Assembly: GCA_963573385.1 (NCBI GenBank)
Contig: CAUYLG010070403.1
Location: forward strand, 1 to 64,000
Length of the DNA: 64,000 nucleotides
Origin: Cacajao melanocephalus
Lineage: Eukaryota; Chordata; Mammalia; Primates; Pitheciidae
Direction: 5' to 3'
A program made the position numbers and the translations under genes. A model generated the notes under the pieces. The model made no database searches. It had not been told where the DNA came from and saw only the letters and a list, made by a program, of their open reading frames with translations. Below are positions 11,036 through 23,367 of this stretch, in pieces. The first letter of the stretch is position 1, and the number at the start of each line of letters is the position of its first letter.

Positions 11036-13018
11036 TAGTCCAGAGGGTAGCTAGGAGTCCAAAACCCTCAGCAGACTCCCAATGGGAGGCATCATGTGAA
11101 ACAGTCTACCTGAAAATGAACGTTGTAGAGGGACAGAGAAGAATCTGTGAACATTTTTTGCATTCTTGGATTCAGCCCATGTCTAACATTCAGCCCACCT
11201 CTTTAAGTTTTCGTTATGTCAATAACTTCTCTCCTTTCACATTGCTTAATTTAAGTTGGGTTTCTGTCATTTGCCTCCAAAAGAGGCCTGCGTACAATTG
11301 AACTATAATTCAGTAATGGTAAAAGAGAACTGATGACATAGCAAGATGCTTTATACATTGAGAAAGTTTCTTTCTTTTTATTAAAAAAAAAAAAAAAACG
11401 AAATTTATAATCCATTTCTACCTGTTTCCAAAGTGGGGAAAGGATTTGAGGTCTCTATAAGAGGAAATATGATGTTAAAATATTATTTCTTAAGCAAAAA
11501 AGTTTTTAAATCCCAGTTACTTCTTTATAAAAATGAGAGCAAGGTGAGTTGCTACCCGTTCTGACTCCTCACCCTGGCATACTGCATAGCTGCCTCCACT
11601 CATGGGGTGCCGTGGAAGCAGTGGATGTCCTGGGGTAACTGCCTGTCTTTAAAGCCGACTCTCTCATCAGCCGCAATCCTCCAAGGCTTCAGAGATGGGT
11701 CTGATCTGCCGACAGCTGGCTCATGCCTCAGACCCCAGATCCCGCCAGGCAAATCCTTGAGGCTCACAACCCCTCTCTGCACAGGAAGAGCGTTGTGGCA
11801 CTTGTTTCTGAGGCGCTGCAGGAAAGGAAGTGCAGGGCCAGGTTGGGAGTATTGTTAGCTTAGCTTTATTAATAAAATAGGGTTAATGATTTATTCATGG
11901 CTGGGACAATGCAGCTCCGCTCTGGAGGACAGCACAGAACGGTTTCGTTAGAGATGAGCAGCTGCTGTGGAAGAGATGTGAGCCTTCCGAGAAACCATCT
12001 TGGGCTGCTTCTATGCATGAGGCAGTGAGCAGATTTATCTGACCAAGTCAGAGCTTGGAGGCAATTATTTGTACACTGTGGATGTTGCAGGATAAATGCT
12101 GGCAATGGAAGCCCTTGGAAAGATGCCCCTTGCTTTCCCATTTCTCATCTAATGAGTGTTTGTTCACCTTCTTGCTTTATCCTTTCTTCCTTAGTACCTG
12201 GAAGATGCCTGAGTTTGTAATTCAAGATGTGTTATCTGGGGAATATCAGTATAATACAGATCTGAACGTGATCCCCATCAAAGGGAGATCATTCCCAGAA
12301 GGAGAAGAGAGAAATAGTATTTGGGCTTTTCTGGTGATAGGCGAAGCGTACGCTATTTTTAAAGATTAAATCATTTAAAATCATATATCTTCTTTCCCAA
12401 ATGGACTGTGGAATTTTTATAAATAGTTAGAAAAGAGATTTAATACACTGCAGAATTCTGATAAATAACTGAGAGAGATAATGTTTTTTTTTTAAATGCC
12501 AATTACTGTCACTCTTGTTAAGGACAGGCTAGATGTCTGTTAGTTTATCTGCTTGTCAGATGATTAGTTGGTTGATGTGGTTCATAGGGCAAACTGAGCC
12601 AGGATTTGACAATCTGCAGAAAAACAAAGGTAAGAGAAATCACTTCCCAGCAAACAAAATCAGCTTTGACTGAAATGGACAAAAATCAGATTTATTTACT
12701 GCCATCTTGCTGTTCTTGCTCTATTGACCCCATCTGAGCTTGCCCAGCCTCCCCTATGACTTAAGGAGATTTAGATCAAATGTCAGAGATGAGTGCTGGG
12801 TTTTTCCCCTTTGGTGCCTGACTAGAGGGGAGAATCCAAGGCCACAGGAGGCATTGAAGAAAATCTCATTGTTGGTATATATGCTTCCACACAGCAAGAC
12901 TTCCTGAGGGACACCCCTCCCCTCTGCTCAGCTTCCCCGAAAAGAGATCAAATGTTTCAAAGCACTTTCACCTTTACTAATTTTTAATGCCTCTGCCAAA
13001 CTGAGACTTGCCCACTGG
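11036..13018. other. Repeat-poor region, candidate conserved non-coding DNA
   Basis: Nearly 2 kb without a named repeat except an A-run at 11383-11398. The 11530-12140 part is unusually rich in CpG for this window and has a repeated AATAAA-like AT block near 11863-11885. A plus-strand frame (12055-12369, 104 codons) follows a pyrimidine-rich stretch ending in CTTCCTTAG at 12192-12195, but I recognise no protein. Confidence 0.5.
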
Positions 13019-13022
13019 AAAA

Positions 13023-13053
<31 letters not shown>

Positions 13054-13054
13054 T
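13019..13054 (+). repeat. A-run plus (TA)n microsatellite
   Basis: Thirteen A followed by about twelve AT dinucleotides, ending before GCTCATTG. It is probably length-variable. The opposed 60-63-codon frames across it are artefacts of the repeat. Confidence 0.95.
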
Positions 13055-15130
13055 GCTCATTGAAACAGCCAAAAATAAAAGTGATCCTCTAACAGTAGCA
13101 CACTTAACTTCCTCCACAACTATCAGCAGGAGCCAAGAAGTACAGCATTTGCCCAATATATTAAGCATTAAAAATGTCTTGGGGAAATGATCACACTGGA
13201 AATCAGCATATGTTTAAATACAGTTCTCAAAATTCAGAGTCTCCTTATGAAAGAATCAAAGAGGTGATCACTTTGATCCTTCCCTACAACTTCTCCAGCT
13301 TCTGGCCCCACCCTCTCCATTCCTTTCCTTTGCTCCTTTGCCCAATTTCCCCCTCAAACCACCCACCAAGGTCTATGTGGAAACCAGGAATGTAACCCTA
13401 GGGTTTGGTTTCCCAGGCCATCAGGAGATAGCATTGCCTATCAGCCAAAAAAATAAAGCTTCCTGACTGCAGTTGCAGAAATTACAGCTAATTATATGCT
13501 CTATGCTTCCTGCAAAAGATATATATTTTAAGCTGCTGGGCTGACTTTCTCCCTTGGCTGTATTTAAAGGTTAGTTTCTGACCTGCTTCCTGGTTTAATG
13601 GAAGAGCTTAAATATTACAAATCATTACTTGATTCTAATGAATTATATCTCCCCTGGCACCTCACAAAATCCTTATCGTGCCAGAGGAAATAGTTGGAAA
13701 GAACAGGGAGTCTCCAAGATAATAAACAGAATAACATGCCATAGGGTTGTAGGTTTCAGGATTCCCGGCTTCTTGGGTGGTTGAAAGCTTTTGGCCCTCG
13801 GCCTCACACTCAGCCGAGCACCTGAGGCATGTGGCTAAGCAGCATGAACTCCCACTCCCCCACCTTGTACGATTGTTCACTTGGCTTAATTGTCAGTTCC
13901 TGCTAAGAACATGTAACATCTCATTTTCCCAGAGATTGTGGAAGTGTTGAGCTTTGCTTGTGGCCAAGTTGGGTAGCTGAATACACATCGTTTCCTTCCT
14001 TGATGCACAAATGCAGGGTCTGTCTATATCTCTCTGTGTACATAGAGGCCTTTTATTGAATACCAGTTTTGAATTCTAGTGATGATCTGGACCCAAACCG
14101 TTTCCCATTGTGTGTAATTGTGTGGGTAGGTATTCTCATCCAACTCTGCCTATTTACATACATCCCCAATCTTATTAAATTAAAAAAAGTAACCCAGACT
14201 CATGTACACAACAATAAAAGTGATATTCAAGGCATGGAATAAAGGAATACATGAAAGGCCCTTCTCTCTCCTCAGAGGCTAGAGGGAAGAAATTAGTCTC
14301 TTGATTCCAGCTAAGCAAAGCACAGCAAGGTAAGACTGTGGAGAGCTCGATTAGCCTTGGTAACTGAATTGTGAACTTCCCTGTCTTTAGTTGTTTGACT
14401 AAAACACACATGTGGAAAGTGAAGAATCCAGCCAAGTGTACAGACGATTTGTTTGTGTTGTAGCAAGTACTCTACTTCTCTCAGTGGCAAGCAGATTTGA
14501 AAAGGTGAGTAACCATTGAAGTATCAGTGATACATCTCATTTCTCATGACACTGAATTCTCTTGCAATCTATCTGAACTATAAATAATAGAATTTCAGAA
14601 ATCTATCACTATATTTAGAAAGGATAAGCCTTGTGAGTGTATGGGTTTAGGCTGCTGAGGTGGTCTGATTGAAATGTCTACCTTCTTCTACAACCTATTT
14701 AAATATCTACACTGTTCTGTGCAAGTAATTCCACCATTAGAGACTGATTTATTTACTTTTTCCTCAAGAGATTCATTATTAAAACTCAAAAGCCCCTGGG
14801 AGAGGTAATTCACCTTAGGAAGGATAAATTTATCTGAACTGTTTCTAAGATGATGAGAAAGGCAAGGGTCTCATTGACGTATCTATGCCTCACAGAGGAG
14901 ACCGGAGAAATGGAAATGCCCAGCAGGTGCTGAAAGAAAGACTGGCCCTCTCTGTAGTACTCACAATGTCAGGAGCAGTTTCCTTGTAGACTATTAGCAA
15001 AAAGGAGAAATGGCCTCCCCCGGAATAGACGCTAACCACTCCCAGACAGAGAGATAGGTGCCCAAATGGAAAATGAATTTTTTTGTTTGTTTGTTTTATA
15101 GAATGCTACACTAATAAAATTAAGTTTGAA
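13055..15130. other. Repeat-poor region, candidate conserved non-coding DNA
   Basis: No named repeat in about 2 kb. The part 13440-13920 contains TAATTA (13489-13494) and other AT-rich homeodomain-type sites next to less AT-rich sequence. Short frames show no recognisable product. Confidence 0.5.
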
Positions 15131-15429
15131 GATTTTATTTTATTTTATTAGATGGAGTCTCACTCCATTGCCCAGGCTGGAGTGCAGTGGTGCAATTTAG
15201 GCTCACTGCAACCACTACCTCCCAAGTTCAAGCGATTCTGCTGCCTCAGTTTCCCAAGTAGATAGAATTACAAGCATGTGCCACCACGCCCAGCTAATTT
15301 TTGTATTTTTAGTAGAGATGGGGTTTCACCATGTTGCCCAGGCTGGTCTTGAACTCTTGACCTCAAGTGATCCACCGCCTCGGGCTCCCAAAGTGCTTGG
15401 ATTACAGGCATGAGTCACCGCACCCATCC
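15131..15429 (-). mobile_element. Alu, full length (AluS-like)
   Basis: Reverse-complement dimeric Alu with a TTTTATTTTATTTTATT tail on the left, GGAGTCTCACTCCATTGCCC, the middle GTATTTTTAGTAGAGATGGG, and the end CGCACCCATCC. Short flanking TTGAAG (15125-15130) and CTGAAG (15429-15434) may be what remains of the target duplication. Confidence 0.95.
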
Positions 15430-17724
15430 TGAAGCCTTTTATTTTTAAGGTTTCTATTTCTGAGAGAGAGAGAAAACTCAAATGTGGGGGAAAATTGTCA
15501 ACAGGGACTGTGGAGGCACTTTCTTTAAGAAAAGTTAGGTAAAACCAAAACTCTAGTAGGGATAGAGCTGAGGGTAGATACAATGAAAGCAAAAGCCAAT
15601 GTACAAGGAAGAGCACATGTAAAAGGATGCATGCCATTTTTTTTTTTCCAGAGCATAGGAGACTACAGGGACTGGGGACCCTTCAGTTGATTTTTCAATG
15701 AAGAAAAACAAAGTCTTGTAAAATTCTTTAAATTTGCCTTAAAAGGAAACTCATCTGATGTGTGTTTCAGCAGCTTCATAGATACTGCAGAAGGAAGGTT
15801 TTAACTTAATATCTCTGTCAGCAAGATGGTTTATCACACTCAACAGAAATGACAGTAGAAGGAAAAAAAGGATGGGAAACCATTCTGGGGTGAGCAAAGG
15901 GTGACAACAGGATGGGAAAATCCAGCTTCACCAAATATTTATTCATGCTTATATAAACCTCAATTAGCTATCTTAAAATGCTAAGTCTCTGCTGAAGAAA
16001 AGGAGCGCTTGGAAATGTGACTTGGAAGTTGGTTGGTGTCAGTTATTTTGCTGCATTGTTGATTAATGTAATTCAAGTATATATTACAGAAACAGAAAAG
16101 GAAATGTGACTTCTTCAGGGACCCATTAATTTCTTAAGCATAAAGTGTTTGAAGGTTCAAAGGCTTTGTTGAAGCTTATTTTAAATTTAAAATTTCCATT
16201 GCCAAGGGATTGATTACCATTCTTATATTAGCTTTGTCAAACGCCAAGTTGATCTTAGTTCTTTCAAAGTTTTGTGGCACTTGACTGTTTTCAGAGCATT
16301 TTTTTTAAAGAAGGCTGTCTTACAAGTTCTCTCAAGGACAGACTTGCTTTCTCTTTATAAGAACAGCAAGAGGAAATTTTCTAAAACCTAAAAAAGAGCA
16401 ATTCCCACTGTCCCCAACTTTGGGATCTTGAAAGTCATTCCTGCAAGACAGGTACAATTACCTCCTATTTCAAACACTTTCCCATATTAGTTTGCATTTG
16501 GTTTTCCTTTGACTTTAAAACATCAACCAATTTAGGCATCTTTGTGCATTTGAAGCTTAGTTATGTTGCTCAGGGACTCCCCAAATTATTTAAGCTTTTC
16601 CCATCTCTTCACTCCAAATGACTACACATAGCTTTTCTTATAGCTCTCTGCTGTCTTCCTCTGATCATTGTTTAAGGCACTCTCACAGACAACACTCTCT
16701 GAAAGTGAGTCAAAATCTCCCAAGCACCAGTCTTTATTTGTGCTGTCCCAATAGTGAACTCATTAGTTCAAGAAGTCAGACAGCAGGATTTCCGGCTCCT
16801 TGGAAACCAAGCCAAAAAGAGAACTGTCATTTCACACAAGGGCAATAACAAGAAATATGCCATTAGGAAATCAGGGTAAAGATGGCACTGCCATCCACCC
16901 AGATGAAGGTGGTATAAGAGAATCGTGAGACTGCATTAGAAACGAAAGCATTGTGACCCAAGGCTTTGCCCCAGGAAATCAATAGTGAGATTGTGGGCAC
17001 TCTAAGAGCAGTTCAACAGAAAATCTATTTTCTTACCAGAAGACAGGTATTTTCTCTTTCTCAGTTTTGCTCTTTCCCTATGTTTCCAGTGCTGATACTA
17101 CTGTGTGTTTTGGGGAGGATGAGATCAGGCCAGCAGAGGCTCCCTGTTGGCCCACGCCTCCTTCAAGGCTGTCTCCAAGTGCACGGGGCAGTGTAAATGT
17201 GAAGCTATGACCAGAGCTGGAGGACTGTCCCTCCACAGCTGCACCCACGCCTTTGTTTCATGCAGCCCTGAGAACTGTTTGTCCTTGGCTAAGGGGGACA
17301 TACGTTCTCCTATCTGGTATGGAAGATTTTGCCTCAAGAAATGCTGTCACTCACATTGACTTTACTTTCAATGTCTCTTCTATTTGTGCTCAGTGTTTGG
17401 GATGATAATCTGGATCCTATTGCAAATAATCTTGAAGGCAGAGGCAGAGGAGTCTGGAGGAAGGTAGCGTGACTTCAAATATACCCCTTCCCCCCATCCG
17501 CTCATAGGGGTGTCTTTTAGGCTTGCTTCTTGCTCCACATCTTTGTCTCAGCCTTTTTTCTTACAAGCCACCCTCTAGAAACAAATGCATTCCAAGGGTC
17601 TGCTTCTGAATCCCCCATCCTTAAAGAATTGGCAGGAAAATCTGGACTGAAAATGGCTTTAATGTGGTCTCAAGCTCTAGTAACCTTTGTATATTAGCCA
17701 GCTGAAAACAGTGAATTTTGAGAC
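15430..17724. other. Repeat-poor region, no gene seen
   Basis: About 2.3 kb of unique-looking DNA. The largest frame is a 103-codon minus-strand one at 15326-15637 that starts in this sequence and ends inside the Alu. Frames at 16618-16848 and 16966-17359 are unrecognised. Confidence 0.5.
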
Positions 17725-17745
17725 GTGTGTGTGTGTGTGTGTGTG
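17725..17745 (+). repeat. (GT)n microsatellite
   Basis: About ten GT dinucleotides after ACGTGT, uninterrupted. Possibly polymorphic. Confidence 0.95.
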
Positions 17746-18404
17746 CTGATAGGGAGGGGACATTGGGAACTAGGTAAGACCATATGGAGGACTAGGATGT
17801 GTGGGGAGTGATTTCCTATCATGTTAGAGAAGGAGTGGTGCCTATCCACTGTCATGCACAATCGAATGCCTAGCAAATGGGCCCTTAATAAAGGCAATGA
17901 ATGATCATGATGTGGACTGGAGAGGAAGGAAAAATGTGAAGTAGAAACACAGCACCAGAGGCTACAGTTTCATTAATGCAAAAAGAAAAAAAAATCTCCA
18001 GTGGCTGGCTTCTGGACAGCATGTAGAAACACTTAAGGGGGCTGGGCTTTGCTGTCATGGTCAAGCAAAAAGCCTCCTCCTGGGTATTACATTCCAATCT
18101 GGTAAGCACCAGAAAGGAAGCTGAGCCGGCTTTCCAATGGGGAATTCAGAGGTGTTGAGTTTTTGCATCACTTCTCAAACTTTGCAGACCATTTTCCTCT
18201 GTACCTAAGAGCACGGAGACATGCTTGGCATTCTTCACTCTTAAGAGCCTTCTGTGGGGAGCTACAGGGCTTTCACAGCAAGAGAGCTGGTGAGTGGCCT
18301 CAGTTCTGGGTTTTGATTTATCTGAAAGTAATTGTTTGTTAACAGTAAGAGGGTGGATGCCTCTGCAGGGACCTATACCCCTGCCTCTGCCTCCACCATT
18401 TCTT
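17746..18404. other. No gene or recognised repeat
   Basis: Unique-looking sequence with frames of at most 74 codons and no recognisable product. Confidence 0.5.
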
Positions 18405-18500
18405 CATTATTCAACAAGCATGAAATTATGTCCTCACCCTAACTAAGGTCAGGCACTGTCCAGGGCATTCAGGACACACAGGAGTAAGTGTTCCCTTCCA
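18405..18500 (-). mobile_element. L2 3' end fragment
   Basis: Reverse L2 tail: ATTCAACAAGCATGAAATTA, GGTCAGGCACTGTCCAGGGC, then GGACACACAGGAGTAAGTG and TCCCTTCCAGGAGCATGG. It merges into a reverse MIR on the right. Confidence 0.6.
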
Positions 18501-18504
18501 GGAG

Positions 18505-18600
18505 CATGGAGGTACATAGTATTATCACCATTTGAGAGATGACAAAACAGGGTTAGAGAGGTTAAGTGGCTCAGAATCAGAGTATTCTAAATGGTGGTTT
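18505..18600 (-). mobile_element. MIR fragment
   Basis: Reverse MIR core: TAGTATTATCACCATTTGAG, GATGACAAAACAGGGTTAG and GAGGTTAAGTGGCTCAGAAT. Short and old. Confidence 0.6.
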
Positions 18601-18889
18601 TATTAGCTATCAAATTTTAGAATGTGATATCTGGAAGAGACCTTCCTATTTTTCACAGAAATTTCTCTTTCATCGGAGAAGGCAACACATGAGCAAACCT
18701 ATGATACTCCTTTCCTCTGACATTATCTCCACTGAATGAGTAGAGAACCTGAGCTGGAGCGGTTGTGACCACCCAGGTCCTACTCTGCTACTAGGGCTGC
18801 CTTATGCTGGGTCTCTATCAGTTCAACCCCAATAACCTTCTCAGATAGCCTGGCTTTACCTTACAGTTGCATCCTAGACCACTGAATAA

Positions 18890-18958
18890 TGATGATGACA
18901 ATGACAATGATGATGAAGAAAAGCATGACAGCAGCAGTAATTACTACTATTTCTGCTA
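18890..18958 (+). repeat. Degenerate (GAT)/(ACA)-type simple repeat
   Basis: ATGATGATGACAATGACAATGATGATG followed by GCAGCAGTAATTACTACTAT. It borders the MIR pair on its right and may have arisen from a MIR-adjacent simple sequence. Confidence 0.7.
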
Positions 18959-19190
18959 CTACCTGAGTTTATTCTAGATGTCACTTTCACCACAAAGGGT
19001 TATACAAATATCAACCCTGCAGGTATCATGTTCACCCCTGTAGTGTAGTAGTTGAAAGCATAAGCTTTTGAGTCAAACAGATCTGAGTTTGAATAACTAC
19101 AAATGAGGACACTGAAGCTCATAGTTTGTTACTTGCAGGAAATTACAAAGCTTGTAAGTAGAAAACCATGCCAAGATTTATCCTGTTCCT
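18959..19190 (-). mobile_element. MIR interrupted by another MIR
   Basis: The left part (to about 19032) and right part (from about 19096: AAATGAGGACACTGAAGCTC, GTTACTTGCAGGAAATTAC, AGCTTGTAAGTAG) read as one reverse MIR. Between them lies the opposite-strand MIR head given separately. Confidence 0.55.
19033..19095 (+). mobile_element. MIR head, forward, nested in reverse MIR
   Basis: GTAGTGTAGTAGTTGAAAGC, then ATAAGCTTTTGAGTCAAACA and GATCTGAGTTTGAA match the tRNA-derived 5' part of MIR in forward orientation. The reverse MIR core resumes immediately after it, so it was probably inserted later. Confidence 0.65.
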
Positions 19191-19264
19191 GTCCTATTCC
19201 AGAACTTATATTTATTTCACTGTGATATACTATCTACCCACTTTGATCCTAGCATTTATGGATA

Positions 19265-19515
19265 ATAGAAAACATTTATTAGTTACTTCCCATATGTCAA
19301 GAACTGTGCAAAACACTTTATATACATTGTCTCATTGAATTATCTTCAATGATTATTTATAATTGCCCTACTTATACAGAGGAGGGTAGAAGATCTAAAC
19401 AGATTTAATAACCTGCCCAATATCTCACAGCTGGAAAGCAGTAGAATTCAAACTCAGGTCTAGGACTGTCTGGCCCTAAAGCCCATTCTCTTGACCAATA
19501 TGTATGCTGTTTAGA
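19265..19515 (-). mobile_element. MIR (SINE), near full length
   Basis: Reverse MIR with all blocks in order: AACATTTATTAGTTAC, GAACTGTGCAAAACACTTTA, TACAGAGGAGGGTAG, CCTGCCCAATATCTCACAGC, GAATTCAAACTCAGGTC and CCATTCTCTTGACCA. Confidence 0.9.
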
Positions 19516-20424
19516 TAAGGGAGCTGATGTATTGGTGTCGTATTCAAAATTTCCTTTCATCACTGTGTAGGTGTTTTCATCACTACTTTTTTGGATACAG
19601 AAAAACTTAGAGTCAGTTTAGAAAGCCAGGTTAGCAGCACAGTTGGAACAAATAAACACAAGCACAGACCCTCCTATCATTAAGCCTTGAGTTAAAAGGG
19701 GCTTTCAAGGTTATGTAGTTTACCTTATTTTTTAGTTCAGAAAATTGATATTTCCATATCCTTGTCAGATGGAGCAGATCTCATACCTGAAAAAGAAAGT
19801 TCCAGCCTGGATTACGTAAAATGCACCTTTTCTCCCCTGAAATTTAAGTTGTTTGAAATGGGCACAATTGCCAATATTAGATTTGGATTGTTACCACCAA
19901 TAAATGTGGTGCTATTTTTAATTAGTCCTGACTTCTGAACCATGGCTTTCCTGGTGCTACTATCTTCATTAATGATGGGAGACCCTCCAAATGCTCATGG
20001 GCAGGAGAGTTTGCAACATTTTGTGTGAGCCATAAATGCACAAAATTAGGCATCATTGGCTTGGACATAAAAGAAGAAAGGACGTTCTTAGAAGTGGTCT
20101 TTTGTTTGTTTTTAAAACGTCTCCTTAAATAGTAGTGTCTTGTTGGATTTAGTGTGTGTAACAAGACCATCTTGATTTCAGCTTATGGCCACTGAAGGCT
20201 TGGAAATATACCCTCTCCTCTTAGAAACTCTGTTCTCAGGGCTGTCTGGGGCTGACGGGAACACTTGCTATGGGATTCCTCTCAAGGGACACATCAGTTC
20301 TACAGTGCTACAGGAGATTTAGCTCTTACCAATTTGTAGTGAGAGGTATTGATTAATTCTCATTGGTTTATTTATCAATTAGATTAGACTTTTCTTAAAC
20401 TTTGTGCTTTAGTTTAAAAATAAT
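19516..20424. other. No gene; weak MIR-like trace near 19680-19750
   Basis: AT-rich unique-looking DNA. Frames do not exceed 82 codons. A very decayed SINE trace (GGGGCTTTCAAGGTTATGTAG) is possible but not secure. Confidence 0.45.
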
Positions 20425-20655
20425 AAAGCGGTTACCATACATTAATGCTAAATGCTTTATGTGTAATATGTATCATTTATTCTTTCAATAACCTTCTGAA
20501 GTAAGTGCCATCGTCTCCACTTTATAGATGAAAAAACTGAGGCACAGAGAGATTAGATAATGTGTCTTAGGTCATACAGTCATTAAATGTTGGCCCTATG
20601 ATTCAAACCCAGATCTGTGTGACTCTGAAGACTGTGCTATTAATAATGTTAAAAT
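20425..20655 (-). mobile_element. MIR (SINE), near full length
   Basis: Reverse MIR: CTAAATGCTTTATGTG, TAACCTTCTGAAGTAAGTGC, TATAGATGAAAAAACTGAGG, CACAGAGAGATTAGATAATG, GATTCAAACCCAGATCTGTG, GACTGTGCTATTA. Confidence 0.9.
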
Positions 20656-20689
20656 AAGGCGATAATAAGAACGAAGTTTTCATTTGCCT

Positions 20690-20775
20690 TTGATATCCTA
20701 TTTACACCCTATGACAACTGCAAGATGAAAGTAGGTGGTATTATTCGTGGGAAACTGAAGTTCAGACAGGCTGTG
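20690..20775 (-). mobile_element. MIR fragment
   Basis: Reverse MIR core only: TATGACAACTGCAAGATG, AAGTAGGTGGTATTATT and GAAACTGAAGTTCAGACAGG. Confidence 0.6.
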
Positions 20776-20777
20776 AC

Positions 20778-20880
20778 TCATTCAGTCATTTATTTATTTA
20801 ACAGGCATTTTTGAGTGCTTATGGTGTGCCTGGCACAGTACCAGCCCTGATAATATGCTTGTATCCAAGCAGAAGACAGT
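20778..20880 (-). mobile_element. L2 3' end, left part
   Basis: Reverse L2 tail: TTATTTATTTAACAGGCATT, GAGTGCTTATGGTGTGCC, TGGCACAGTACCAGCCCTG. It breaks at the forward MIR, and its continuation (AGACACTACCCCTACCTTC...) appears at 21150. Confidence 0.7.
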
Positions 20881-21149
20881 GCAGGTTAGAAGCATGAGCA
20901 CTGGAGTCAGACACACCTGGATTTGAGTCTTTCTTCCATAACTCTACTTATTTGTTTATTCATTTATTCGGCACATATACATCGGGTACCTCTAAGCACT
21001 ATGTGCAGGTTCAACTGTAACTGGTATTTTGGGTAAGTCATTTAACCTCTCTCTGCTTCAAGCCCTCGGTCATGGAATAAGATACCTACCCCACACTTAG
21101 CGTGAGGTTAAATGTGGAAAGGGATGTAAAATTCTTGATAAATAGTAGC
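20881..21149 (+). mobile_element. MIR inserted in L2 and itself interrupted
   Basis: Forward MIR head GAAGCATGAGCACTGGAGTC (20890 onward) and body GGTAAGTCATTTAACCTCTC (from about 21030) are separated by about 80 bases of L2-like tail in reverse orientation (20946-21025: TTATTCATTTATTCGGCACA, CCTCTAAGCACTATGTGC). The 3' end GATAAATAGTAGCTAT is present. Confidence 0.65.
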
Positions 21150-21269
21150 TATCAAGGCAGACACTACCCCTACCTTCACACAGCTGGCAGGCTAACAGAA
21201 AAGACAAAAAAACTAAGAGATTAAAATAAGAAATGTAGGTGCTCTGATAATATGAGGAGGCACATATTA
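21150..21269 (-). mobile_element. L2 3' end, right part
   Basis: CAGACACTACCCCTACCTTC, ACACAGCTGGCAGGCTAACA and GAAATGTAGGTGCTCTGAT continue the L2 broken at 20880, on the reverse strand. Confidence 0.6.
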
Positions 21270-21709
21270 TTAGGTCTATTAGACTGCTCAGGCTGACATA
21301 ACAAAATACCACACAATGGGTGATTTAAACAAAAGAAATGTATTTCCTCATAGTTCTGCAGGCTGGAAGACCGAGATCAAGGTGTCCACAGATTTGGTTT
21401 CTACTGACGCCCCTCTTCTTGGCTCACACATGGCTGACCCTTCCGGCTGTGTCCTCACATGGCCTTTTCTCTGTGCCTGCACATCCCTGGTTGTCTTCCT
21501 TGGCATGTTCTAATCTCCTTTTATTATTATAAGAACACCAGTCAGATTGGATTAGGGCCCACCCTAATGGCCTTTTTAACTTAATCAGTTCTTTAAAGGC
21601 CCTGTCTTCAAATACAGATGCATTCTGAGGTAGTTTGGGGGATGGGGTGGTGGTAAGGTTTCAACAGAATAATTTGAGGGGAGGTTAAAATTCCATCTAT
21701 AACATTAGA
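21270..21709 (-). mobile_element. MLT1-type LTR with 5-bp target duplication
   Basis: Reverse LTR at 21275-21704, with CTATTAGACTGCTCAGGC, TGACATAACAAAATACCACA, GTGTCCTCACATGGCCTTTT, GATTAGGGCCCACCCTAATG and the end ATTCCATCTATAACA. Flanking 5-mers TTAGG (21270-21274) and TTAGA (21705-21709) match at 4 of 5, as expected for ERVL-type integration. It is a solo LTR that landed at the end of the L2/MIR nest. Confidence 0.85.
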
Positions 21710-22509
<800 letters not shown>

Positions 22510-22559
22510 CAAAAAATGTTATTTTTACAGAGCTCAGTGAATCAGATTTCACTGGTATT

Positions 22560-22775
22560 AAATAGTAAAGTGGAAACACCATAGGCTCCAGAGGTAGAAA
22601 AACTTCCATATTGAATCTCGCTCTGTTCTGTGTGGTTTGTATGGCATTGGCCACTTTTTAACCTCTGGTAATTTCAGTTCCATCTGTCAATAAATGTTGC
22701 CACCTGCCTTCCAAGATTGTGTAAAGATTAAATGAGATATTAATGTGAATCACTTGTTAATGCTTTACTCTTTCC
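22560..22775 (+). mobile_element. MIR (SINE)
   Basis: Forward MIR: AAACACCATAGGCTCCAGAG, ACTTTTTAACCTCTGGTAAT, GATTGTGTAAAGATTAAATG and AGATATTAATGTGAATCAC. Divergent but continuous. Confidence 0.7.
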
Positions 22776-23367
22776 TTCCCTTCCATTTTCACCAGTTAGA
22801 AATAAGAGTTGGGGCAGGAGGATAGGGAGTGTGGGCAGGGGGCAGAATGATATGTTAAAGTTCCTAAAAGCATCTGGCTAATGACAAATGACAAAGTCCT
22901 TATGGCTCTTCCTACAGTGCCCTGACGATAGCAGCTGGTGAACTCATAAAGATAAAACAGGTAAAGAGAAAATTAGACAAGAAGAGGACAGAGGTAGCTA
23001 AAATCCAGTTCAGAAAACATTTCAAGGGTCTATATATAGCATTGTTCTCATCTGCATCTCATTATCTTAATAATCCAAACAATAGTCCTTCAATGCCTTG
23101 CACAGGAGGATGGGAAATAATTTCCTTGGACAGGGTCCCCAGACTCTTTATCACATTAGGCATTATTTCCAAATGTTGAGCGCCACGGGAGTGTTTCACA
23201 TTCTCCTAACCATTAAACAGATAAGCTTCCTTCGGGGAAGGATGAGTTGGGCAACCCACAGAGCAGCCATGTGGAAGAGAATTCTCTGGAATGCCAAAGC
23301 TCTAACAGAGATCCAGTGCAGCATGTGGAGCCTCCAGAAGGGATGCTTTATCCAAATCTGCATCTGC

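Noticed and set aside
10891..11301. 136-codon plus-strand ORF
   Set aside because: Its first part is antisense to an L2 fossil and it has no recognisable domain or transcript-like border.
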